Assembly (NCBI GenBank): GCA_017541145.1
Contig: JAFXZT010000176.1
Location: forward strand, 1-41,673
Length of the DNA: 41,673 nt
Origin: Bacteroidales bacterium
GTDB lineage: Bacteria > Bacteroidota > Bacteroidia > Bacteroidales > UBA3824
Direction: 5' to 3'
Shown here: one piece after another, positions 8,212 to 17,098 of the stretch
Layout of the letters: each line of letters opens with the position of its first letter
Position numbering within the stretch: position 1 is the first letter of the stretch
The notes under the pieces: generated by a model
The model's input: only the letters and a program-made list of their open reading frames with translations
What the model was told of the DNA's origin: nothing
Databases searched by the model: none
Position numbers and translations under genes: made by a program

Positions 8212-9282
8212 ATGATTTCACTTACAACTTCCGAACTTATTGAAATTCTGGATTGTACGCCGGCAGAACAAAATATCATGCTCGCCGGTCGTCACGGTAT
8301 TGGAAAATCGGAAATCCTTACAGAATATTACACCAAAAAGAATTTTCGTGTAGTGTCGCTGTTTCTTGGTCAGATGTCCGATCCGGGTGACATCATCGGG
8401 TTGCCTTCCAAAAACGAAACTACGGGTCAAACCGAATTTATGTTGCCGTATTGGTTTCCTGTTGATGGCAAACCCGTTGTACTTTTTCTTGACGAACTGA
8501 ATCGTGCGCGTCCCGAAATTCTTCAGACAATCATGGATTTGGCTCTCAACCGTAAACTTGCCGGAAAAAAACTTCCCGAAGGTTCGCGCTTAATTTCGGC
8601 GGTGAACGACGGCGACGAGTATCAGTTGACAGATTTGGATCCGGCGTTGGTTTCGAGATTCAATATTTACAGTTTCAAGCCGACGGTGGAGGAGTGGTTG
8701 CTTTGGGCTTCGCGCAACAAGTTGGATTCCAGAGTTATAAATTTCATTCAGGCAAATCCCGAATTTTTGGACAGTGCCGTTGTTGCGGAAAAATTTGACA
8801 CCGGATTGGAAAAAACTCCCGACCGAAGGGCTTGGAAAAAAGTTTCCGACATCCTGAAATCCAAAAAGAATTTAACCGAAGTTCATAAAAAACTTGTCGC
8901 CGGAATTGTGGGAACGCCTGCTGCGGTCAAATTTTTTGACTTTGCTTCGGGTAAACAGATTTTGCCTGCGAAAGATATTTTGATGAATTTCAGTAAAAGC
9001 AAATCCGTTGTTGCAAAATACGAGATTCATCAGTTGTCGCAATTGAATGATTCGGTTTTCAGATTTTTGCAGACTTCGCAACTTTCAGAAAATGAAGAAA
9101 ATACAGTTGCTGAAAATTTGCTTTTGTATTTCAAATTGCTTGAAAAAAACAATCAAAAAGAAGCAATTGCGCATTTTGCTTCGTATTTTGAAAAAACTGA
9201 TTACCCAAAGGCAATTAGTTTTATTATGATGGATGTTTCGGAAGTTTATTCCAAGATTATGGATTTTATTGATAATATTTAG
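8212..9282 (+). CDS. MoxR-type AAA+ ATPase
   Basis: This is a 356-residue AAA+ protein of the MoxR kind, ATPases that act as chaperones for VWA-domain partners. Walker A is GRHGIGKS at 26-33, Walker B VVLFLDELNR at 89-98, a sensor-1 Asn lies near 132 in SAVNDGD, and a probable arginine finger near 149 in DPALVSRF. I chose ATG 8212; an upstream TTG at 8194 adds only six hydrophobic residues. The downstream gene encodes the expected VWA partner 10 bases after the stop, so the two very likely form one operon. The substrate or process of the pair cannot be told from sequence. Confidence 0.88.
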   Translation: MISLTTSELIEILDCTPAEQNIMLAGRHGIGKSEILTEYYTKKNFRVVSLFLGQMSDPGDIIGLPSKNETTGQTEFMLPYWFPVDGKPVVLFLDELNRARPEILQTIMDLALNRKLAGKKLPEGSRLISAVNDGDEYQLTDLDPALVSRFNIYSFKPTVEEWLLWASRNKLDSRVINFIQANPEFLDSAVVAEKFDTGLEKTPDRRAWKKVSDILKSKKNLTEVHKKLVAGIVGTPAAVKFFDFASGKQILPAKDILMNFSKSKSVVAKYEIHQLSQLNDSVFRFLQTSQLSENEENTVAENLLLYFKLLEKNNQKEAIAHFASYFEKTDYPKAISFIMMDVSEVYSKIMDFIDNI

Positions 9283-9292
9283 TCAACAAAAG

Positions 9293-10438
9293 ATGTCGCA
9301 ATTGCAAAGCAGATTGCAAATAATAGCAGAAAACTGGTTTTTGAACGAGCCGGCTTTTTTTGCGGTTTATTGCAGTCACAAAATTACGGAAGTTCCTGAT
9401 TTGAAAGTTGCTGTCAGAGTAGGGAAGGGGCGAGTGGAAGTAAATCCCGAATTTCTTGATTCTATTGATGACAGTCAACTTGCTGAAATTCTGCGTGTTG
9501 AGATGATTCGTATTTTGCTGAAACATCCGTACGAGCGTCAGCCGAAAGATTGTAGCAAAGAAGTTTGTACATTGGCGAGCGATTGTGTGATTTCTTGCAA
9601 TTACGGCAAAAGTCTTAAACATTTTACATTGACATCGCCTCGGGAATTCAATCTTCCCGACGGTGAATTTTATGAGTTTTACGCCCGAAAAATTCAAAAA
9701 CAATTACCCGAAATTTCCGGCGGACAAAATTCTGGTAAGAACGAAAAGTCAAAATCAGAAAAACTTGCCGAAATTTCCAAACTTTGGGACGAGGACGAAT
9801 TGCAGTCCGTTACAATTTCCAATCTGATTGAGCGCATTCAAAATTGGGGTTCGATGCCCGCCAATCTCGTTGAAACTATAAAATCGTGCGCAAAACCCAA
9901 AGTTGATTACCGCAAAATTTTACAAGGTTTTAGAGCAAGTATTATTTCCAGTAAAAGAAACCTTACACGTATGAAGCCCAACCGCCGGACAGGTTTTAAT
10001 AGTATGGGCAGCGTTTACAGTTTTTTTACGTCGTTGATTGTGGCTGTAGATGTCAGCAAATCTATTGACAGCGAGCAACTTGTAAAATTTTATGATATTG
10101 TAAACGGATTTTTCAGATACGGAATTTCCAAGATCGATGTCATGCAGTTTGATAACGAGATTATTTCGGTGGAAGCGATGAGTAAATCTCAGCGTGAAGT
10201 TAATATTAAAGGCCGCCGAGGAACAGATTTTCAAAAAGTAATTGACTATGTGTATTTTAACGGACCTTACGACGGTCTGATAATTTTGACCGACGGTTAT
10301 GCAACGCCGCCCGTAATTCCTGAAAATTTCAAAACAAAAATTTTGTATGTAGTTACAAATCAAACGGCTTATGATGATAATTCGTTTTGGATGTTAAAAA
10401 GCGGAAGGTTAATTTTAATTAATATTGACATTTTTTAA
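9293..10438 (+). CDS. VWA-like protein of the DUF2201 metallopeptidase-like family
   Basis: The protein has 381 residues from ATG 9293, the first Met after the ATPase stop; an earlier in-frame ATG at 9233 would overlap that gene by 50 bases. The N-terminal half resembles the metallopeptidase-like part of DUF2201, but the zinc motif HExxH is not present: the corresponding helix reads RVEMIRILLKHP (68-79). The C-terminal half is VWA-like, with a MIDAS-type DVSKS at 253-257, GTDF at 310-313 and ILTDGYATPP at 331-340. Residues 140-165 are a charged linker. It is probably the client or partner of the MoxR-type ATPase. The lost zinc ligands suggest a structural rather than proteolytic role. Confidence 0.8.
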   Translation: MSQLQSRLQIIAENWFLNEPAFFAVYCSHKITEVPDLKVAVRVGKGRVEVNPEFLDSIDDSQLAEILRVEMIRILLKHPYERQPKDCSKEVCTLASDCVISCNYGKSLKHFTLTSPREFNLPDGEFYEFYARKIQKQLPEISGGQNSGKNEKSKSEKLAEISKLWDEDELQSVTISNLIERIQNWGSMPANLVETIKSCAKPKVDYRKILQGFRASIISSKRNLTRMKPNRRTGFNSMGSVYSFFTSLIVAVDVSKSIDSEQLVKFYDIVNGFFRYGISKIDVMQFDNEIISVEAMSKSQREVNIKGRRGTDFQKVIDYVYFNGPYDGLIILTDGYATPPVIPENFKTKILYVVTNQTAYDDNSFWMLKSGRLILINIDIF

Positions 10439-10457
10439 GATTTTATTCGTAATTTTG
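10425..10457 (+). promoter_or_regulatory. Promoter of the lipoprotein/OmpA operon
   Basis: TTG at 10425-10427 and a perfect TAATTTTG at 10450-10457 are 22 bases apart. The start site would be near 10463, giving a leader of about 20 nt to ATG 10484. It overlaps the end of the preceding gene. Confidence 0.75.
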
Positions 10458-10483
10458 CAGTCGAACAATAAAACTAATATATT

Positions 10484-11176
10484 ATGCATAAAATCAATTT
10501 AATTTACCTTGTATTGCTTGTACTTTTTGTTGGCAATATTGGTTGTAGCGACGGGGATTACAATTTTTCCGACGTTAGCACTGATGATGCAGTTTTGCAG
10601 ACAGCTGTGCAAGGACCTGTAACACAAACTAATATCACTTTTAAAGATTTGTTTGAAATTGATGGCGTCGGTGGTATTCTAAAAACTGATAAAGGTACTT
10701 ATACTATCAATGAACACTCACTTCAGGCTATTACATTTCCTCTTACATTGCATACCGGTTCAAAAATCCACATGGATAAGATGATTGAGGATTTGGATGT
10801 CAGCAAAATTTTCGGTAAAGACGGTTGGTGTGAAACTTTGGATAAAATGACATTCAAGTTTTATATCACCAATACATTGCCTTTTGAGGGTACAGTTTCA
10901 GTAAGTCCGGCGGTTAATGTGGAAGGCGTCGGTACAAAACTTCCTGATTCTAATTTTGACAAACACAGTTTTTTTGTTAACAAAGGTGAAAATCATGTTT
11001 TTCACGAATTAACATTTGATAATTCTGACACTCAATTACTTTCAGCCTCAAATGCTCTTTATGTAACATTTGAAATTACACTTCCTGAAGACGGTTTGAC
11101 GGTAAATGCCGACGATTATATCTCATTTGATATGTCTGTTTTCTTTGGTGGCAGATTTTTGGTTGATAACTTCTAA
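10484..11176 (+). CDS. Predicted outer-membrane-associated lipoprotein
   Basis: The 230-residue protein has a lipoprotein signal: a short positive start, a Leu/Val-rich core and a Cys at residue 21 (GNIGCSDGD). The Asp after Cys-Ser and the acidic stretch fit export to the outer membrane in Bacteroidetes, but this is inference. The rest is beta-rich, without a family I can name with certainty; it may bind or assist the OmpA-type barrel encoded 14 bases downstream. It is the first gene after a strong promoter, so it should be well expressed together with its neighbour. Confidence 0.75.
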   Translation: MHKINLIYLVLLVLFVGNIGCSDGDYNFSDVSTDDAVLQTAVQGPVTQTNITFKDLFEIDGVGGILKTDKGTYTINEHSLQAITFPLTLHTGSKIHMDKMIEDLDVSKIFGKDGWCETLDKMTFKFYITNTLPFEGTVSVSPAVNVEGVGTKLPDSNFDKHSFFVNKGENHVFHELTFDNSDTQLLSASNALYVTFEITLPEDGLTVNADDYISFDMSVFFGGRFLVDNF

Positions 11177-11190
11177 ACCTTAATTACAGC

Positions 11191-13485
11191 ATGAAAAAAA
11201 TATTATTAAAATCATTGGCAGGCTTGGGCTTGGCAGCTTTTGTTAGTACAAATTCTTTCGCTCAGTTTTCAAGCATGTTGTTTTTCGACAAGTACAATTA
11301 CAGAGCTCATAATATAAATCCGGCAAATCAATATTACGGCAAAGGATTTTTTGAATTACCGCTTGTTTTCAATATGTATGCTGAACTCGGTAACTCTAAT
11401 TTGGCTGTTAGAGATTTGTTTGAAACTCAAGACGGTAAAACCATGTTTTTCTTCAACAAGAACAGCAAAGATGGTATCGACCGTTATTTGAAATCAATGA
11501 AACGTCCGGAAAGAGTATTTTCATCATTGAAATTAGACATCATAAATTTCGGTTTTAGAGTCGGAGAAAAAAATTTCGTTACTGTAGAATCTTCGCTCAG
11601 AACTGATATTGCTGCTTCGGCATCCAAAGAGCTTTTGAGATTGCCTTTCGACGGGATGTCTGACGGTAAAACTTACGATTTGAAAGCGCAACATTTTGGC
11701 GTAAATACTTCGTCTTGGATTGAATATTCTCTCGGTTTTTCTCGTCAATGGAACGAAAATCTTACCGTGGGCGGCAAACTCAAGTATCTTTACGGTATAG
11801 CAAATGTTAAAACCAAAACCAAAAAACTTGATGTCTACATGAATGAAAACGAGTGGGTTATGAGTGGTGATGCTGAGTTTTACGGTTCACTTCCGGGTTT
11901 AACATTGATTCCTGATGAAAAAAATCCTAAGCAATTGGATGATATTGACATCGATATTGATGATGATGCTAATTTCGATTCATTCCATAACGGAAACGGT
12001 TTTGCAGTTGACTTAGGTGCTACATATCAGTTGCTTCCTGAGGTAAAACTTTCAGCTTCTTTGCTTGATTTCGGTTTTATTCATTGGAACAAAAATGTTG
12101 GAGCTGTAAAAAAAGTTAATGACTGGAAATATACCGGCGTAGAATACGATTTTACTTCTGATAATAACGGTGATTATTTCGATAAATATCAAGATTCTTT
12201 TGACGAGGCTTTTGAAATTGATGATATCAATGCTTATAATTCATTCCTTGTACCAAAACTCAATCTTGGTGGTGAATATTCATTCTTTGAAGACAAATTG
12301 GGAGCAGGATTGTTGTCAAGAACATTTTTCTTGCCGCGTTCTGTTTGGGAAGAATTGGTAATTACTGCAAATTATCGTCCTGTAAAACGTCTTACACTTT
12401 CTACAGGTTATACTATTACAAATCTCCGCCACGAAAGTATATGTTTTGCTGCCAACATGACCGGAGGATTTTTTAATGTTTATTTCGGAATTGACAATAT
12501 CCCGATGTTCTGGGGCAAAGTGGTTGACGAATACGGTAATAAGAAAGTTTCAATCCCGTCTCGACTCAATTACATGAGAATAAATTTAGGTATCGGCTTT
12601 GCATTAGGCGGTCACCGCAAAGATAAGGACAAGAAAGATAAAGTAAAAGATGTCATCGAAAAATTTGACACTACACCGATTGTTACCGATTCTGATTTCG
12701 ACGGCGTAGTTGATTCTCTTGACAGATGTCCTCAGACTCCTGAAGGTGTGGCTGTTGATGCCAACGGTTGCCCATTGGATGCCGACGGTGACAAAGTTCC
12801 TGATTATCTTGATAAATGTCCTGATACTCCTGCCGGAGCTACTGTTGACGAAAACGGTTGTCCTAACGATTCTGACGGCGACGGCGTTTTGGATGAAAAC
12901 GATTTATGTCCTGACACCCCTGCCGGAGCTTCTGTTAACGAACACGGTTGCTCTGATTCTGACGGTGACGGCGTTCCTGACAACGAAGATATATGTGCCG
13001 GTACTCCTTCTGACGCAAGCGTTGATTCTAAAGGTTGTCCGATAGATACCGACGGCGACGGCGTGCCTGATTATCTTGACAAGTGTCCTACTGTTGCCGG
13101 TCCTAACAACGGTTGCCCGGAAATCAAGGAAGAAGCTAAACAAATCTTCAAGAAAGCATTGAAAGGTATTCAGTTTGCATCAGGTAAATCTGTAATTTTG
13201 ACAAGTTCATATTCTGTTTTGAATCAGGTTGTTACATTGATGAAAAACAATCCTGAGTACAAACTTACAATCAAAGGTCACACCGATTCGTCAGGCGATC
13301 CTGCTATGAACCTCAAACTTTCACAAGAAAGAGCCGACGCAGTTAAAAATTATCTCGTTGCTAAAGGTATTGACGCTAACCGTTTAACAGCAATCGGTTA
13401 CGGTGACAAATCTCCTGTAGCTGATAATTCAACTCAAGCCGGTCGCGCTCAAAACCGTCGTGTAGAACTTGAGGCTGAATATTAG
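11191..13485 (+). CDS. OmpA-family outer membrane protein with DUF5723-like barrel and TSP3 repeats
   Basis: This 764-residue protein has a signal peptide ending about residue 24 (NSFA/Q). Residues about 25-480 are a beta-barrel-like region resembling DUF5723. Residues about 495-650 hold calcium-binding thrombospondin type-3 repeats of the DxDGDGVPDxxDxCP kind; five or six are visible. The C-terminal OmpA domain (about 655-764) carries IKGHTDSSGD, NLKLSQERADAVKNYL and the peptidoglycan-binding end GRAQNRRVEL. It should tie the outer membrane to the cell wall. Repeats in DNA at 12690-13100 reflect the TSP3 units. A strong terminator follows. Confidence 0.92.
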   Translation: MKKILLKSLAGLGLAAFVSTNSFAQFSSMLFFDKYNYRAHNINPANQYYGKGFFELPLVFNMYAELGNSNLAVRDLFETQDGKTMFFFNKNSKDGIDRYLKSMKRPERVFSSLKLDIINFGFRVGEKNFVTVESSLRTDIAASASKELLRLPFDGMSDGKTYDLKAQHFGVNTSSWIEYSLGFSRQWNENLTVGGKLKYLYGIANVKTKTKKLDVYMNENEWVMSGDAEFYGSLPGLTLIPDEKNPKQLDDIDIDIDDDANFDSFHNGNGFAVDLGATYQLLPEVKLSASLLDFGFIHWNKNVGAVKKVNDWKYTGVEYDFTSDNNGDYFDKYQDSFDEAFEIDDINAYNSFLVPKLNLGGEYSFFEDKLGAGLLSRTFFLPRSVWEELVITANYRPVKRLTLSTGYTITNLRHESICFAANMTGGFFNVYFGIDNIPMFWGKVVDEYGNKKVSIPSRLNYMRINLGIGFALGGHRKDKDKKDKVKDVIEKFDTTPIVTDSDFDGVVDSLDRCPQTPEGVAVDANGCPLDADGDKVPDYLDKCPDTPAGATVDENGCPNDSDGDGVLDENDLCPDTPAGASVNEHGCSDSDGDGVPDNEDICAGTPSDASVDSKGCPIDTDGDGVPDYLDKCPTVAGPNNGCPEIKEEAKQIFKKALKGIQFASGKSVILTSSYSVLNQVVTLMKNNPEYKLTIKGHTDSSGDPAMNLKLSQERADAVKNYLVAKGIDANRLTAIGYGDKSPVADNSTQAGRAQNRRVELEAEY

Positions 13486-13506
13486 TCTATTTACTGATAA
13501 AAAAAT

Positions 13507-13545
13507 AATGAGGTTGTAGAAAATCTGCAACCTCATTTTTTTTTG
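13507..13545. terminator. Bidirectional terminator between the OmpA gene and the HMA gene
   Basis: A 14-bp stem pairs 13507-13520 with 13524-13537 with one G-U pair. It is followed by a long T run on the plus strand and preceded by seven A, so it can end both converging transcripts. Confidence 0.85.
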
Positions 13546-13568
13546 TTTTTTTATCGGAATATTTTTTT

Positions 13569-13901
13569 TTACATATTACCGCATTTTCCATCCTCGTGAT
13601 GCATTTCTACTTTTTCACCTTCATTAATTTTTCGGGCGGTGTAATTGAATTTTGTAAAAGCCTTGATAATTTCATCTTCTGAAGTTTTGTCAGCATCATA
13701 AACAATAGTTACGGTTTGTTCTGAGATGTCGGTTTCAATCGATCTTACACCTTTTTCAAAACGAATATTGTTTTTGATTTTGTTTTCGCAGCTTTCGCAG
13801 TGCATTTGAGGTGTTGTAGTTACAACAAGTGTTTTGATATTTTTGCCGAAACTTGTAACAGCCAAAAATAAAACACAAAGGAATAATAGAATTTTTTTCA
13901 T
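13569..13901 (-). CDS. Secreted heavy-metal-associated (HMA) domain protein
   Basis: The 110-residue protein has an N-terminal signal peptide (about residues 1-19) and an HMA fold. The metal site is MHCESC at 33-38, giving the CxxC pair at Cys35 and Cys38. The C-terminal tail is His/Cys-rich (MHHEDGKCGNM), which is an extra potential metal site. Family members bind Cu(I), Hg(II) or similar soft metals. It lies downstream of the TonB receptor in the same direction, with a palindromic repeat in the 126-base gap. The pair probably handles one metal, copper being the usual case; the metal is inferred. Confidence 0.88.
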   Translation of the reverse strand: MKKILLFLCVLFLAVTSFGKNIKTLVVTTTPQMHCESCENKIKNNIRFEKGVRSIETDISEQTVTIVYDADKTSEDEIIKAFTKFNYTARKINEGEKVEMHHEDGKCGNM

Positions 13902-13950
13902 AGTAAAATTGTTTTGATTATAGATAATTTATTGAATACTAATTTTTTTT

Positions 13951-14020
13951 ACAACGGAAAACGCTGAAAAAACGGAAGTCGTTCAATTATTTCCCTGAGA
14001 TTTCAACGTTTCCCGTAGTT
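13951..14020. repeat. Dispersed imperfect palindrome, copy 2
   Basis: The left end ACAACGGAAAACGCTGAAAA matches the element at 8077-8164 at most positions, and the right end (AACGTTTCCCGTAGT) is its approximate complement. It fills the gap between the TonB receptor and HMA genes. Confidence 0.55.
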
Positions 14021-14027
14021 ATAGACT

Positions 14028-16223
14028 TTAATCTCTAAAAAAGTTTAATCTGACACCGGCATAAATCATAATTCCGCTTACCGGACCGTAAACCAAAGTA
14101 GGTTCAAAAGTTTCCGACCATGGATTTTGCGATGAAATTATCGGATTTTTTTGTTTGTAACAAGTAAGATTTTCACCGCCCAAATATACTGAAAACTTTC
14201 TAAACCATTTGGTAATCTGAAAGTTAAGTTGTTCGTAAGCTTTGAAAGTAGAATTCTTTACCAAATCGCCGTTTTCGTTGATATAATCCGGCAAACGTCC
14301 GCCGCCGTTAAGTTGCAGATTAGCATCAAATTGCCAAATTCCCAATGGTGTTTTATAAGAAGCTGTCAACAATGCTTTGTATTTGTTAGTCAACGGTTTA
14401 GTACGTAATTCTCCGCCCGAAAATGCTTTAACATCGTTTAGACGGTAAGCCGCCGAAAATTCAAAACCTTTGAAAATATCGTATGACGCATCTGCTTGAA
14501 ATGTATGCGAATACGACTTTTCTTCCGATGATTTTATGATGATATCTTTGGGTGACATATCATAATCAGCCAATGCTTGCGACTGAAATGTTGTATAGTA
14601 ATATTCTGTATTGATTTTCAGATGTTTGTGTCCTACAGGAATTTTCCACGACATCGAAGAACCCATATTCCACGCACTTTCTTGAGCTAATTTTTCAATA
14701 ATAATATTACGTCCGGATGACATCAAAAAATGATTTTCTGCCAAAGCATGCGGACTTCTGTAGCCTTTGCCTGCCGATAATCTGATTGAAAAAATATCAT
14801 TCGGTTTTAACTTCAAATGAAATCTCGGTGTAAGAAAACTGTTGTAAATACTGCTGTTATCAATCCGCAATCCAGCCATGAAAATAACCTTGTCGTCGTA
14901 ATTAAACGTGTATTGAGCATAACCGCCCAAAACCGTCTCTTTTTCGTTAAGATTTTCTGCGATATATTTTTGATCCATTTGGTCAGAATTTACGCTCAAG
15001 CCGGCTGAAAGATTGTGCATCGGGCTAAAATCGGTCTCAAAAACAAGTTGAGCATAAAGATTTTTTTCATCGTTGTTGTAAATCTTTTTACCGAATTCCG
15101 AGTCCATGTTATGAATTGTAGATGAAGTAATTAACGCAATATTTGTACCATGTTCCGGATCCAAAACAAAAGCATTTTTCATATACGCACCATAGCGGCG
15201 TGTATTAATCGAAATTTTGTAAAGATCCTCATTTTCAAGAGGTTTCAATTGTCCGCTTTCACGTTTTTCGTCCAAAATCGAGTAGCCACCGTGAAAGATG
15301 TATCTGCCTTTGTGATAATGCCAACGGTTATGAAAATTTACTTGCTTGATATTCGGTTTGTCGAAAAAATTGTCGTCGTTTTCGTCCATATCGGCAAGTG
15401 AATTGTCGTAATGCGCTAAAATTTCGGTACTTAGATGATCAGTCAGATGTTTGTTGGCATCAGCGTTAATTTCTATTTTACCTTCCGAATTGCCGTAAAT
15501 ATTCAGTCCGATACCTTCGTCGTCATCAGGTTTCAAGTATTCCACATCAATCTGACCGGTGATACTTTCATAACCGTTTTTAACCGAAGACGCACCTTTT
15601 GAAACTTGAATACCTTTCAGCCATGCTCCCGGCACATATCCGAGCGCGTAAGGAGAAGCGGTAAGACGAAAATCCGGGATGTTTTCTGCTAACATCTGAA
15701 CATATAAACCGCTGAGTCCCAACAGTTTGATTTGTTTCGCTCCGGTTGCGGCATCCGAGTAGCTTACATCTACCGACGGATTGGTCGTAAAACTCTCACC
15801 AAGATTGCAACATGCAGCTTTAAAAAGTTCTGCTTGATTGATTCTCATACCGTTGAGAGCTCCGCCTATTTGAGAAGTTCCGTTACGGCGTTCCTTTACT
15901 TCTACTTCGCCTACTGTTTGGGAATTGTCTTTTAAAACGATATTAATATTCTGATTGTCAGATATTTTGTTGACATCAATTGTATCAGCTTCAAAACCTA
16001 TAAAAGAAACAACTAACAGATTTTTACCGGAAATTTTTTCTATTTTGAAATTACCGTTATTGTCGGTGATTACGCCTTTGGAAGTTTTTGCCCAATAGAC
16101 ATTTGCACCGATTAAAGTTTCTCCGGTAGGATTTTTTACAGTACCGGAAACTATATTTTGGGCATCAACGCCAAGTACAACACATGCTATGAGCATTGTT
16201 GTTAATAATATTTTTATATTCAT
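14028..16223 (-). CDS. TonB-dependent receptor, probably for a metal chelate
   Basis: I chose the ATG at 16221-16223, giving 731 residues and a clean signal peptide ending at VDAQ; the frame is open 28 codons further upstream without a signal-like start. Residues about 23-105 are a carboxypeptidase-regulatory-like domain (SGTVKNPTGETLIGANV). The plug follows, with a conserved patch containing AACCNLGESF and SYSDAATGAKQIKLLGLSG, which I associate with Bacteroidetes heavy-metal/copper receptors beside HMA proteins. The remainder is a 22-strand barrel in pattern, ending in an aromatic-rich C-terminus (AGVRLNFFRD). It imports a ligand across the outer membrane using TonB; the substrate is inferred from its neighbours. 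Confidence 0.9.
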   Translation of the reverse strand: MNIKILLTTMLIACVVLGVDAQNIVSGTVKNPTGETLIGANVYWAKTSKGVITDNNGNFKIEKISGKNLLVVSFIGFEADTIDVNKISDNQNINIVLKDNSQTVGEVEVKERRNGTSQIGGALNGMRINQAELFKAACCNLGESFTTNPSVDVSYSDAATGAKQIKLLGLSGLYVQMLAENIPDFRLTASPYALGYVPGAWLKGIQVSKGASSVKNGYESITGQIDVEYLKPDDDEGIGLNIYGNSEGKIEINADANKHLTDHLSTEILAHYDNSLADMDENDDNFFDKPNIKQVNFHNRWHYHKGRYIFHGGYSILDEKRESGQLKPLENEDLYKISINTRRYGAYMKNAFVLDPEHGTNIALITSSTIHNMDSEFGKKIYNNDEKNLYAQLVFETDFSPMHNLSAGLSVNSDQMDQKYIAENLNEKETVLGGYAQYTFNYDDKVIFMAGLRIDNSSIYNSFLTPRFHLKLKPNDIFSIRLSAGKGYRSPHALAENHFLMSSGRNIIIEKLAQESAWNMGSSMSWKIPVGHKHLKINTEYYYTTFQSQALADYDMSPKDIIIKSSEEKSYSHTFQADASYDIFKGFEFSAAYRLNDVKAFSGGELRTKPLTNKYKALLTASYKTPLGIWQFDANLQLNGGGRLPDYINENGDLVKNSTFKAYEQLNFQITKWFRKFSVYLGGENLTCYKQKNPIISSQNPWSETFEPTLVYGPVSGIMIYAGVRLNFFRD

Positions 16224-16263
16224 AACAAATTGATTTTCTTTTAATTGAACTATGTAAATTTTG

Positions 16264-16322
16264 TTTACTACAGGGTACACTAAACGCTCGGAAATTATTT
16301 TATACAATTATCCTGTAGTAAA
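16264..16322. repeat. Perfect 11-bp inverted repeat upstream of the TonB receptor gene
   Basis: TTTACTACAGG at 16264-16274 is complementary to CCTGTAGTAAA at 16312-16322, separated by 37 bases. It lies in the leader of the receptor gene and could be an operator or a hairpin; no regulator is seen nearby. Confidence 0.4.
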
Positions 16323-16346
16323 AATTGTGGTATTAAAAAAAGAAAA

Positions 16347-16721
16347 TCAAATTCTGAATACTTCTATTAACGATAAAAAATTCTTAGGCGGCGGACAGAC
16401 TTTGTTTTTAACTTCAAAATGCGTTTTTACAACATATTGTATTTTTGGTATAAAACAAAATGTTGTAATAATTGCAGTAAAAATACAGCAAAAGTCAAAC
16501 GCTTGAAAATGAGGCGTTACATCCGGAGAAAACTTAATAAAATCGGTTTCCATGCAACCGTGCGAAGGAGTACACGTAAAATCCTCATTTACTGTCCCGA
16601 TTATAGAAAGAATTTTGTAAGTATGTGTGTGATTACATTTTACAATATTAATCCCAGCCCCGATTATTAGCATAAAAATCGAGAATATGACAGAGAATAA
16701 TATTTTTGTAACCTTTTTCAC
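16347..16721 (-). CDS. Small Cys/His-containing membrane or secreted protein
   Basis: The protein has 124 residues from GTG 16721, with a hydrophobic N-terminal segment and then Cys and His residues in KCNHTHTYK, TCTPSHGCM, DFCC and CPPPK. The order of a His/Cys site, a CC pair and a PP near the C-terminus recalls the Bacteroidetes HYC_CC_PP family, often found beside copper TonB receptors, but this resemblance is loose. A second hydrophobic stretch at about 78-93 may be a membrane segment. It precedes the TonB receptor in the same direction and probably belongs to the same metal-related group. A -10-like box lies so close to the GTG that translation may begin nearly at the RNA end. Confidence 0.6.
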   Translation of the reverse strand: MKKVTKILFSVIFSIFMLIIGAGINIVKCNHTHTYKILSIIGTVNEDFTCTPSHGCMETDFIKFSPDVTPHFQAFDFCCIFTAIITTFCFIPKIQYVVKTHFEVKNKVCPPPKNFLSLIEVFRI

Positions 16722-16726
16722 GATTG

Positions 16727-16734
16727 CAAATGTA
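16727..16734 (-). promoter_or_regulatory. -7 box for the small Cys/His protein gene
   Basis: TACATTTG on the minus strand matches TAnnTTTG exactly. Transcription would begin at about 16720, almost at the GTG codon. No clear -33 element is seen. Confidence 0.45.
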
Positions 16735-16809
16735 TGAAAAAAAATTTTGGGGGTTATAAAATATAAATTAAAAAGTTGTAAATTTTTTCGTTAAATCCGA
16801 AAAAAAATC

Positions 16810-16817
16810 TATATTTG
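16810..16817 (+). promoter_or_regulatory. -7 box in front of the structured RNA
   Basis: TATATTTG matches TAnnTTTG exactly; no convincing TTG is found at the usual distance. Transcription would start near 16823, about 65 bases before the first stem of the RNA. A four-codon frame (ATG ACG AAA TAA, 16840-16851) lies in this leader. Confidence 0.5.
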
Positions 16818-16887
16818 CGGGAATCAAAAACAAAATTTTATGACGAAATAAACAGAATTTATTAACATATAAAGCATTGACTATTAT

Positions 16888-17089
16888 TCGCATTCAAAAC
16901 AAAAGCCTAGGAAACTGATGATTTGAATTATCGGATAAATCATGCATTCACGGGTGTTCGTGGAGACTTCGTTGTCATATATAAAGTTAATGCTCGCACT
17001 TCATAAGGTGTGGGCAGTTTCTAATATGACAGCGGGGTTCTTCCTAGGCTCCTCGTGAATGCGATAGAAAGGCTCATGCCTTTATTTTT
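16888..17089 (+). ncRNA. Candidate structured RNA upstream of the methyltransferase gene
   Basis: No gene fits here, but about 200 bases fold by eye into a compact form. Closing stem P1 pairs 16888-16896 with 17056-17064, P2 pairs 16904-16913 with 17041-17050 (10 bp, perfect). Inside P2 are three arms: P3 16918-16924/16937-16943, P4 16947-16952/16959-16964 and a long arm P5 16966-16980/17024-17038 capped by 16991-17001/17006-17016. An intrinsic terminator follows (17068-17073/17078-17083 and a T run). This gives a four-way junction with single-strand joints of only 1-4 bases. It does not look like tmRNA, RNase P RNA or the SRP RNA, and the rod-with-bubble form of 6S RNA fits poorly. Identity is unknown. 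Confidence 0.6.
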
Positions 17090-17098
17090 GCCGGTAAG

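Noticed and set aside
16888-17064. Structured RNA as 6S RNA
   Set aside because: 6S RNA is a rod with a central bubble, while this has a tight junction with three arms. The idea is not fully excluded.
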